Below, in pieces: positions 7,606 through 13,838 of a DNA stretch of 18,245 nt. The position numbers and the translations under genes are program-made. Origin of the DNA: Mageeibacillus sp. UBA5747. GTDB lineage: Bacteria > Bacillota > Clostridia > Saccharofermentanales > UBA5734. Positions within the stretch are counted from its first letter, which is position 1. Every line of letters starts with the position of its first letter. The stretch is taken from assembly GCA_002419145.1 (NCBI GenBank), contig DIFN01000052.1, forward strand, positions 1-18,245, written 5' to 3'. Under the pieces are notes generated by a model that made no database searches, was not told the origin of the DNA, and worked only from the letters and a program-made list of their open reading frames with translations.

Positions 7606-7680
7606 GTCCCGGTGGCCTAAAGGATAAGGTGGCAGTTTCCGGAGCTGTTGATACGGGTTCGATTCCTGTCCGGGACGCCA
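7606..7680 (+). tRNA. tRNA-Arg (anticodon CCG)
   Basis: A complete 75-nt cloverleaf with encoded CCA. The acceptor stem GTCCCGG pairs perfectly with CCGGGAC (7 bp). The D stem is GCCT/AGGT and the T stem ACGGG/CCTGT around TTCGATT. The anticodon stem GCAGT/GCTGT has two G-U pairs. The anticodon is CCG at 7639-7641, flanked by T33 and G37, and reads CGG (arginine). The variable loop is 4 nt and the discriminator base is G. The gene stands alone between its own promoter and terminator, just upstream of a tRNA-modifying enzyme gene. Confidence 0.95.
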
Positions 7681-7685
7681 TAGAT

Positions 7686-7721
7686 ACCCTGGAGCCTCAT
7701 TGAGGTCCCAGGGTGTTTTTT
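7686..7721 (+). terminator. Rho-independent terminator after tRNA-Arg
   Basis: ACCCTGG (7686-7692) pairs with CCAGGGT (7708-7714). An inner CCTC/GAGG stem lengthens the hairpin, and TGTTTTTT follows. It closes the tRNA unit 5 nt after the CCA end. Confidence 0.9.
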
Positions 7722-7733
7722 AACTGATACCTC

Positions 7734-7763
7734 TTGGCCATTGCCGCAGGGATCGTGTATCTT
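7734..7763 (+). promoter_or_regulatory. Possible promoter for the dus gene
   Basis: TTGGCC (7734-7739), an 18-bp spacer and TATCTT (7758-7763). The match is moderate. Transcription would start about 7 nt later, at or next to the ATG at 7771, so the message would have almost no leader. This fits the absence of a Shine-Dalgarno sequence there. Confidence 0.35.
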
Positions 7764-7770
7764 TCTTTCT

Positions 7771-8919
7771 ATGGATCATTCATTGCCATTTCGTTCCGAT
7801 TCATTCATAACCGGCTTTGAGGCGCTGCTCCATCCCCTGAGCATCGGTTCTCTTGTCGTGCCGAACAATCTGGCCTTGGCTCCGATGGCCGGTACTTCGG
7901 ATACCGTTTACCGTGCCATATGCCGGGAAATGGGTGCTGGTCTGGTGGTCACCGAGCTCGTCAGTGCCCGGGGGATTTGCTATGACCCAGATTTGAAGCG
8001 CAGCTGGCGCTATCTCGAGATCACACCAGAGGCGGAGCGGCCGGTCGCAATTCAGCTGTTCGGCGCTGATCCGGATGATTTTTACCGCGCGATTCTGCGT
8101 ATCCATACACACCCAGTGCTGCAACAGTGTGACCTGATCGATCTCAACATGGGCTGCCCAGTGCCCAAAGTGGTGCGCGGCGGCGAAGGCAGTGCCCTGA
8201 TGAAAAACCCACCTCTGGCTGGCCGGATTATCGAGGCATCGGTTCAGGCGCTCGCTGAAATCGCAGCTGCCGGAGCCGATACAGGTCCGGGCTCCGGCAG
8301 TGGTTCATCTGCTTCAACCAAGCCGCTGACGGTCAAATTCCGCAAGGGCTGGGACGACCAGTTGGTCAATGCCCCAGAATTTGCCCGCCTGTGCCAGGAC
8401 GCGGGTGCAGCCGCCGTCACCATCCACGCCCGGACCCGCGACCAGTTCTACAGCGGCCAAGCCGACTGGTCGATCATCGCCGCCGTCAAGCAAGCCGTCA
8501 CCATCCCCGTCTATGGCAACGGAGACATCGTCGACGCCCTGTCCGCCCGCAGGATGCTCCAGGAGACCGGCGTCGACGGCCTCATGATCGGCCGCGCCGC
8601 CCAAGGCAACCCCTGGATCTTCCAGGAGATCGCAGCTGAACTTGCAAATGTGCCAAAATTGGGACGGCGTCCCAATTTTGGCACACCGACCCCACAGGCC
8701 CGTGCGGAAATGGTTTTGCGGCATTTGAATGGGCTGGTGGCGCGTGTGGGGGAACGGACGGCGGTGGCAGAAATGCGGTCGCAGCTTGCGTATTATCTGC
8801 GCGGCACGCCACAGGCGGCGCACTGGAAGAACATCGCGATGCGGGCGAAAACGCTAGTGGAAGTGGAGGCTTTCCTGGCCGAATGGCAGCAAGAGATGCA
8901 GCCATTGACGCTGAATTGA
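7771..8919 (+). CDS. dusB: tRNA-dihydrouridine synthase, DusB type
   Basis: This flavoenzyme reduces uridine to dihydrouridine in tRNA D-loops. From ATG 7771 the protein is 382 aa, longer than the usual 320-350. The TIM-barrel landmarks are LAPMAGTSD (36-44), the active-site cysteine C129 in DLNMGCPVPKV, TIHARTRDQFYSG (217-229) and FMN-phosphate-binding YGNGDI / GLMIGRAAQGNPW (248-282). The extra length comes mainly from two insertions: a Gly/Ser-rich loop at 168-182 and a segment at 293-305 encoded by a perfect palindrome. Codon use changes abruptly after that palindrome. The start is uncertain: TTG 7741 would add 10 residues, and neither start has a Shine-Dalgarno sequence. Confidence 0.9.
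   Translation: MDHSLPFRSDSFITGFEALLHPLSIGSLVVPNNLALAPMAGTSDTVYRAICREMGAGLVVTELVSARGICYDPDLKRSWRYLEITPEAERPVAIQLFGADPDDFYRAILRIHTHPVLQQCDLIDLNMGCPVPKVVRGGEGSALMKNPPLAGRIIEASVQALAEIAAAGADTGPGSGSGSSASTKPLTVKFRKGWDDQLVNAPEFARLCQDAGAAAVTIHARTRDQFYSGQADWSIIAAVKQAVTIPVYGNGDIVDALSARRMLQETGVDGLMIGRAAQGNPWIFQEIAAELANVPKLGRRPNFGTPTPQARAEMVLRHLNGLVARVGERTAVAEMRSQLAYYLRGTPQAAHWKNIAMRAKTLVEVEAFLAEWQQEMQPLTLN
8649..8685. repeat. Perfect 37-bp palindrome inside dusB
   Basis: Arm TGTGCCAAAATTGGGACG (8649-8666), one central G (8667), and the exact reverse complement (8668-8685), giving 18 bp with no mismatch. It is read in frame by dusB as residues 293-305, in a loop where most DusB proteins are shorter. It is far longer and more perfect than coding sequence would give by chance, and resembles REP-like mobile palindromes. 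There is no T-run, so it is not a normal terminator. No second copy is in the window. Confidence 0.9.
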
Positions 8920-8920
8920 C

Positions 8921-8937
8921 ATTTTCGAGTCGAAAAT
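8921..8937. promoter_or_regulatory. Palindrome upstream of EF-G-like promoter (operator candidate)
   Basis: ATTTTCGA, one G, then TCGAAAAT: perfect 8-bp arms centred at 8929. It begins one base after the dusB stop and ends 6 bp before the -35 box at 8944. The centre is about 50 bp before the predicted start, a common place for a regulator site. With no T-run it is a poor terminator. Confidence 0.5.
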
Positions 8938-8943
8938 TACCTC

Positions 8944-8972
8944 TTCAAGTTAGCCAAATCGCATAGTATAAT
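8944..8972 (+). promoter_or_regulatory. Promoter of the EF-G-like gene
   Basis: TTCAAG (8944-8949), a 17-bp spacer and a consensus TATAAT (8967-8972). Transcription would start near 8979, giving a leader of about 98 nt. Confidence 0.75.
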
Positions 8973-8990
8973 GACGAGGACGGTGCCAGC

Positions 8991-9031
8991 CGGACGGGCG
9001 TTTTGCACAAAACAACCGCGTGAGACGTCCG
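8991..9031 (+). promoter_or_regulatory. Structured 5' leader of the EF-G-like gene
   Basis: CGGACG (8991-8996) pairs with CGTCCG (9026-9031). An inner GTTTT (9000-9004) pairs with AAAAC (9009-9013). The fold lies in the transcribed leader, well before the AAGGGGG ribosome-binding site at 9059-9065. It matches no riboswitch class I can name. Confidence 0.35.
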
Positions 9032-9076
9032 ACCCCGACATCGATCTTCGAAATTGGCAAGGGGGAATGATTGAGT

Positions 9077-11161
9077 ATGAAAAACTACTCAGCAACGACT
9101 ATCTGTAATGTGGCTCTTTTAGGCCACGGCGGATCTGGTAAAACGGCTTTCGCGGAAGCTGTCCTGTACAACGCGAAGGTCACTGATCGACTCGGTAAAT
9201 CAGCCGATGGCAACACCGTGCTGGACTTCGACCCCGAGGAAATCCGTCGCAAAATTTCTATCAACACTGCCGTGGCTACCTGTGAATGGAAGCATGTTAA
9301 GCTCAATCTGCTTGACACCCCCGGAGACTTTGACTTCGTGGGCGAAGTCATGCAAGCCCTGCGTGTTGCCGACAGTGTCCTGGTGCTGGTCAGTGCCAAG
9401 GATGGCGTATCAGTCGGCACTGAGAAGGCCGTCCGCCAGGCCCGGAAAAAAGACCTGCCCTGCTACTTTTTTGTCAGCCGCATGGATGAAGTTAACGCTG
9501 ATTTCAGCAAAGCACTGGAATCGCTACGCACCAGCTTTGGCAACCGTGTCGTACCGTTTGCCTGGCCGATCATCAAGGACGGCAAAATGACAGGCGTCGT
9601 CGACGTCGTTGACCAGGTTGCCTACACCTTTGATCCGAAAACCGGCGAGCGGATCAAAATCGACATGCCTGCTGACATGCAAACCATGATCGATGAACTG
9701 CAAGAACCCCTGATGGAAGCTGTTGCCGAGAGTGACGACCACCTGATGGAGAAATATTTCGCTGGCGAAAAATTCACTGAAGAAGAACTTTACCATGGCT
9801 TGCACGCCGCTGCTCGTACAGGCCATGTTTATCCAGTATACGTCGGCTCTGGCCTGATGAACTGGGGCATTCGCTCGACCATGGACCATCTGATTGACAT
9901 CATGCCAACCGCTGCCGAGGCAGACGAAGTCAAGGCCGAGACCACTGACGGCCAGACGACTGTCGTCAAGCCAGACGAAAACGCCCCCCTGGCCGCGTTT
10001 GTCTTTAAAACGATCGCCGACCCTTTCGTCGGCCGCATCTCGATGTTCCGCGTCTACAGTGGCAGCTTGAAGGCCAATTCGACCGTTTACAACTCCTCCA
10101 AAGAGAAAGACGAACGCATCGGAAATGTCTTCTTCATGGTTGGCAAGAAGCAGATTCCGACAGATGCCATCAATGCCGGCGATATTGGTGCGGTGACGAA
10201 ACTTCTGGTCACCACGACCAATGACACCCTCTGTGACAAGACCAGGGTGGTCAAGCTGCCGCAGATCAAATTCCCGGTCCCCTGTCTCTCGATGGCGATT
10301 CTGCCCAAGGTCAAAGGCGAAGAAGATAAGATCGTGACAGGACTGCATAAGCTGCAGGACGAAGATCCGGTCTTTACCGTCCGCAATGATCCGGAGACGC
10401 ACCAGATTGTCGTTTCTGGTTTGGGTGAGCAGCAGATTGACGTCCTGCGCTCCAAGCTCAGTTCCAAATTCCATGTTGAATCGTCGCTCGAAGAACCGCG
10501 CGTGCCGTATCGCGAGACCATTCGCAAAAAAGTCAAAGTCCAGGGCAAGCACAAGAAGCAGTCCGGTGGCCATGGCCAGTACGGCGATGTCTGGATCGAG
10601 TTCGAACCCGGACCGACTGAAGCCCTGACTTTCGAGGAAAAGATCTTCGGTGGCTCAGTCCCGAAATCCTTCCATCCGGCCGTTGAGAAGGGCTTGCAGG
10701 AAGCCATCTCCAAGGGTGTCCTCGCGGGGTATCCTGTTGTCAACCTCAAAGCGACTTTGGTCGATGGTTCCTACCACGACGTCGACTCATCGGAAATGTC
10801 ATTCAAACTGGCAGCCCGTCTGGCCTACAAGTCCGGCCTGCCCCAGGCTTCTCCCATCCTGCTCGAGCCGATCAGCCTGGTGAAGGTCTTTATCCCCGAT
10901 GAATACCTCGGCGACATTATGGGCGACATGAACAAGCGTCGTGGCCGCATCATCAGCATCGATCCGGACGAGGGCATCCAGGTCGTCACCGCGGAAGTCC
11001 CGACCTCTGAAATGGCCAAGTACGCCACTGATCTCAAGTCGATGACCAGTGGCCGTGGCTGGTACAGCATCGAGTTCGCCCGTTACGAGCAAGCCCCACA
11101 GATCGTCGCAGACAAGGTCATCGCCGATGCGAAGAAACATCTGGAAGAAGACGAAGACTGA
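9077..11161 (+). CDS. Elongation factor G-like translational GTPase (EF-G paralogue)
   Basis: A 694-aa five-domain EF-G-type GTPase. The P-loop is GHGGSGKT at 16-23 instead of the canonical GHIDAGKT, and G3 is DTPGD at 80-84. The G4 motif, normally NKxD, reads SRMD (134-137). The canonical RGITI of switch I is not seen. Domains II-V are well kept, including GHGQYGDVWIEF and the domain IV stretch GYPVVNLKATLVDGSYHDVD, followed by SSEMSFKLA. These changes place it with the EF-G-like second copies common in Bacillota, not with the main translocase of the str operon. The exact role is not known to me. ATG 9077 gives the family-like MKNYS start; TTG 9071 is closer to AAGGGGG and would add two residues. 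A terminator follows. Confidence 0.88.
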   Translation: MKNYSATTICNVALLGHGGSGKTAFAEAVLYNAKVTDRLGKSADGNTVLDFDPEEIRRKISINTAVATCEWKHVKLNLLDTPGDFDFVGEVMQALRVADSVLVLVSAKDGVSVGTEKAVRQARKKDLPCYFFVSRMDEVNADFSKALESLRTSFGNRVVPFAWPIIKDGKMTGVVDVVDQVAYTFDPKTGERIKIDMPADMQTMIDELQEPLMEAVAESDDHLMEKYFAGEKFTEEELYHGLHAAARTGHVYPVYVGSGLMNWGIRSTMDHLIDIMPTAAEADEVKAETTDGQTTVVKPDENAPLAAFVFKTIADPFVGRISMFRVYSGSLKANSTVYNSSKEKDERIGNVFFMVGKKQIPTDAINAGDIGAVTKLLVTTTNDTLCDKTRVVKLPQIKFPVPCLSMAILPKVKGEEDKIVTGLHKLQDEDPVFTVRNDPETHQIVVSGLGEQQIDVLRSKLSSKFHVESSLEEPRVPYRETIRKKVKVQGKHKKQSGGHGQYGDVWIEFEPGPTEALTFEEKIFGGSVPKSFHPAVEKGLQEAISKGVLAGYPVVNLKATLVDGSYHDVDSSEMSFKLAARLAYKSGLPQASPILLEPISLVKVFIPDEYLGDIMGDMNKRRGRIISIDPDEGIQVVTAEVPTSEMAKYATDLKSMTSGRGWYSIEFARYEQAPQIVADKVIADAKKHLEEDED

Positions 11162-11192
11162 TCTCGTCCCATGAACGTGTCCCAGCAACAAG

Positions 11193-11227
11193 AAGAGCCG
11201 GTAGGATCGACCTGCCGGCTCTTTATT
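11193..11227. terminator. Terminator between convergent transcription units
   Basis: A stem of 13 pairs, AAGAGCCGGTAGG (11193-11205) with CCTGCCGGCTCTT (11211-11223), one of them G-T, around a 5-nt loop. TTTATT follows on the plus strand. On the minus strand it is followed by a T-rich TTCTTGTTG, so it may also serve the ABC operon. Confidence 0.8.
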
Positions 11228-11268
11228 GGGCTATTTCTGCATAAGACTGCACACGAAACCAGGAAAAT

Positions 11269-12009
11269 TCAGACCTTCCAGTGAATGATCCGGCTGACGA
11301 AGCGCTGGAACTCTGGGGAATCTGACTGACTGTAGATGGTTTCGCTCGGGCCACTGATTCTGACCTGACCTTCGCTGACATAGGCGACCTGGTCGCAGGC
11401 ATGGCGGGCAAAGCCAATCTCGTGCGTGACCAGGATCAGGTCGCGGTTTTCCTCGCGCAAGTCGTTGATCACATCGAGCACGCCCGCTGTGATTTCCGGA
11501 TCGAGTGCCGAAGTAGGCTCGTCAAACAAGAGGATTTCAGGTTTTAGGGCCAGGGCCCGGGCGATCGCGACTCGCTGCTTTTGGCCGCCGGAGAGCTCGT
11601 TGGGGTGTTTGTGAGCATGGTCGGAAAGACCGAAGCGCTCCAGCAAAGCCCGGGACTCGGCGACCGCCACATGATGTTCGACACCACGTGTCTTGACCAG
11701 CGGCAGGACGAGGTTGTTTTCGGCTGTCAGGTGCGGGAACAGGTTGTATGCCTGAAAAACGACTGCTACCCTGCGCCGATGCGCCATCAGGGCATTTTCC
11801 GAAGAAAAATCAATCGCGCGGCCATTCAGGATGACGCTCCCGCTATCCGGCGTTTCCAGTCCGCCGAGAATGCGCAGCAAGGTGGTTTTGCCGCCTCCAG
11901 AAGGCCCGATCACAGCCAAAGATCCACTGCCATCGATGGTCAGGTCGAGATTGTTCAAAGCCCGCATGCCGGCGAAAGTTTTTGTCAAACCCCTGATTTC
12001 AAGTTGCAT
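11269..12009 (-). CDS. Polar amino-acid ABC transporter ATPase
   Basis: A 246-aa ATPase of the GlnQ/HisP family that powers uptake of polar amino acids from the cytoplasmic face. It has Walker A GPSGGGKTTL at about residue 36, the Q-loop in VVFQAYNLFPHLT, signature LSGGQKQRVAIARAL, Walker B EILLFDEPTSALD and the switch histidine in LVTHEIGFA. ATG at 12009 has AAGGAAAA upstream. The start overlaps the permease stop by 11 nt. It is the last gene of the three-gene minus-strand operon and converges on the EF-G-like gene. Confidence 0.95.
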   Translation of the reverse strand: MQLEIRGLTKTFAGMRALNNLDLTIDGSGSLAVIGPSGGGKTTLLRILGGLETPDSGSVILNGRAIDFSSENALMAHRRRVAVVFQAYNLFPHLTAENNLVLPLVKTRGVEHHVAVAESRALLERFGLSDHAHKHPNELSGGQKQRVAIARALALKPEILLFDEPTSALDPEITAGVLDVINDLREENRDLILVTHEIGFARHACDQVAYVSEGQVRISGPSETIYSQSDSPEFQRFVSRIIHWKV

Positions 12010-12760
12010 AGGACATTTTCCTTTCCAAATTGCGGGTCAGAAGGGAGATTGGCAACGTGATGAGCAGGTACAGCACGGCCAGAATCGCCAAGTTTTCGAA
12101 AGTCGTGAACGTCAGAGCATCTACCTCGAGGACATTCTTGGTCAACTCATTGACGGCTATGAAGGAAAGGATCGAGGAGTCCTTGACCAGGGAGGCAAAC
12201 TGGCCTGTCAAGGGCGGCAGGACGATCCTGGCCAGCTGGGGAATCACGATGTAGCGCAAGGTCTGGGCCGGTGTAAAACACAGAGAGCGGGCTGTTTCCA
12301 GCTGAGCTGTAGGGATGGAAGCCAGCCCGGCGCGGATGATTTCGGCGACATAGGCTCCGGCAAAAAAGGACAGGATGAGGATACCCATCCAGTAGCGGTT
12401 GTTCAGCTGGTATGCCGTTCCAATGAAATAGAAGAAAAAGATGGTCTGGACCAAAAGCGGTGTGCCGCGGATGACCTCAATATAGAGTCGGGACAGATAA
12501 CGAACAAAGAGGATCCGGGACCTCCGACCAAACGCCGCCAGGACGCCCAGCAACAAACTGCCCAGCAGCGATGCGGCCGAGAGCAGGATAGTAACCAGAA
12601 AGCCGATGGCGAACTTGCTGCGGTAAGCCCAGAGTCGGGTCCACTGCCAGTCATGGTCGAGCCGCCAGGCCGCGAACCCGAAGAACAAACCCAGCAGCAC
12701 AGCTACGATCGCTGCATGGATGATCCGGGTCAGGCGCGACGGCTGATCATCAGGCAACAT
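11999..12760 (-). CDS. Polar amino-acid ABC transporter permease
   Basis: An integral membrane permease of the HisM/GlnP family, 253 aa from ATG 12760. Several hydrophobic segments are clear, including one near the N-terminus (IIHAAIVAVLLGLFFGF) and the core after FAIGFLVTILLSAASLLGS. The family motif IEVIRGTPLLVQ and the ATPase-coupling EAA loop (ETARSLCFTPAQTLRYIVIP) are present. The start is uncertain: ATG 12760 overlaps the binding-protein gene by 11 nt, the same overlap as at the next junction, while TTG 12790 would add 10 residues. Neither has a good Shine-Dalgarno sequence, which fits translational coupling. Confidence 0.93.
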   Translation of the reverse strand: MLPDDQPSRLTRIIHAAIVAVLLGLFFGFAAWRLDHDWQWTRLWAYRSKFAIGFLVTILLSAASLLGSLLLGVLAAFGRRSRILFVRYLSRLYIEVIRGTPLLVQTIFFFYFIGTAYQLNNRYWMGILILSFFAGAYVAEIIRAGLASIPTAQLETARSLCFTPAQTLRYIVIPQLARIVLPPLTGQFASLVKDSSILSFIAVNELTKNVLEVDALTFTTFENLAILAVLYLLITLPISLLTRNLERKMSYAT

Positions 12761-13565
12761 CGAAGAAGAAGGGGATGCCCAGATCGGCAAAGGCCTTTTG
12801 TTCTTCGGCTAAATAAGCTTCAGCCAGTTTATCAAAGCCACCGGAGGCTTGGAATTCAGCAATGAATGCATTGACATCAGCCTTGAGCTGATCATTGCCT
12901 TTCTTGATTCCGATCCCCCAGTATTCGGGTTTTTCCTGATAAGGAGCCAGATTGACACGGGTTTTATCGGGATTGTCTTGCCAGTTGCGGAAAATCGTCA
13001 GCTGGTCATAGGTAAATGCATCGGCCTTGCCCTGGATGACCTCGAGCATACAGGCGCTTTCCTTGTCAAAAACGCGGTAGTTGGCAGCCGGCAGGTTCTT
13101 TTCAGCATAAACATGGCCGGTGGAGCCTTTTTTCACAGCCAGGATCCGGCCTGGCTCGGCAAGGTCAGCATAGGACTGTACTGGCGAATCGTTGCCGATC
13201 AGGAGGGCCAGGTTGCTCATGGCATAGGGATTGGAAAAATCGATGGTCTTCTGGCGCTCCTCGGTGATGGTCATGGACGAAATGATCAGGTCGACCTTGC
13301 CGGTTTCGAGGGCTGGGATCAGGCCAGACCAGGCGATGTTCTCAATCACGACTTCACGACCAAGTTTCTCACCGAGAGCCTTGGCCAGATCGACACTGAT
13401 GCCAGTCGGCTGGTTCGAGCTGTCCGTTGTTTCAAAGGGTGGGTATGCCAGTTCCATTCCCACCACCAGTCGGGTGGATTCGGCAGGCTTACAGGCTGCA
13501 GCCAGCATCAGGAGCAAGGACACCCCGAGGACAACAGCCAGTAAACGCACAATTTTACGGTTCAT
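12750..13565 (-). CDS. Polar amino-acid ABC transporter substrate-binding lipoprotein
   Basis: A 271-aa extracytoplasmic binding protein (SBP_bac_3 family). The start MNRKIVRLL (ATG 13565, with AAGGAG nine nt upstream) gives a textbook lipoprotein signal: a positive N-terminus, a hydrophobic core and lipobox LAAA-C with the lipidated cysteine at 25. The mature part begins VVGMELAYPPFE and carries GISVDLAKALGEKLG and the family stretch DLIISSMTITEERQKTIDFSNPY. A lipid anchor instead of a free periplasmic form fits a Gram-positive cell. The ligand cannot be told from sequence. It is the first gene of the operon. Confidence 0.93.
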   Translation of the reverse strand: MNRKIVRLLAVVLGVSLLLMLAAACKPAESTRLVVGMELAYPPFETTDSSNQPTGISVDLAKALGEKLGREVVIENIAWSGLIPALETGKVDLIISSMTITEERQKTIDFSNPYAMSNLALLIGNDSPVQSYADLAEPGRILAVKKGSTGHVYAEKNLPAANYRVFDKESACMLEVIQGKADAFTYDQLTIFRNWQDNPDKTRVNLAPYQEKPEYWGIGIKKGNDQLKADVNAFIAEFQASGGFDKLAEAYLAEEQKAFADLGIPFFFDVA

Positions 13566-13624
13566 GATGAATTTCTCCTTATCAGGTGAGCACAAAAGGA
13601 CGGGGGTTTGCTATTCGATTTTTT

Positions 13625-13630
13625 ATTATA
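13625..13630 (-). promoter_or_regulatory. -10 box of the ABC importer operon
   Basis: A consensus TATAAT on the minus strand, about 60 nt upstream of the binding-protein start. The -35 is unclear: TTACAC would need a 19-bp spacer. The 273-bp region 13566-13838 holds this promoter and the divergent one for the CNNM/CBS gene. Confidence 0.5.
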
Positions 13631-13731
13631 CAGAATATTACAGCAAGAGGTGTAACAAAGGGTCTAGCAGTGCCTGAAAATCACACTCTTAGCCTCCCGC
13701 GACCGTGCAGGTGGCAAGGCAAGGGTAAACC

Positions 13732-13740
13732 TGTTATGAT
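13732..13740 (+). promoter_or_regulatory. Extended -10 promoter of the CNNM/CBS operon
   Basis: TGtTATGAT (hexamer 13735-13740) is an extended -10. The region 17 bp upstream (TGGCAA, 13712-13717) is a poor -35. The start would be near 13747, about 90 nt before the first gene. Confidence 0.5.
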
Positions 13741-13838
13741 AAGTAAGTTCTTTGATCCCTGAAAATCTGCCTGTGACAGGCGGACCGGTTACAGAAGGCC
13801 CTCAGCCTGGCCGGTTGATATAAGGAGTAACCCATAAA

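Noticed and set aside
9068..9109. 13-codon ORF just before the EF-G-like start, possible leader peptide
   Set aside because: Its ATG is only 2 nt after the G-run and it overlaps the real start in another frame. No attenuator-like residue run is present.
11831..12865. Plus-strand ORF (344 codons) across the ABC importer genes
   Set aside because: It is opposite three well-supported transporter genes, and its Gln/Asp/Arg-rich translation has no domain.
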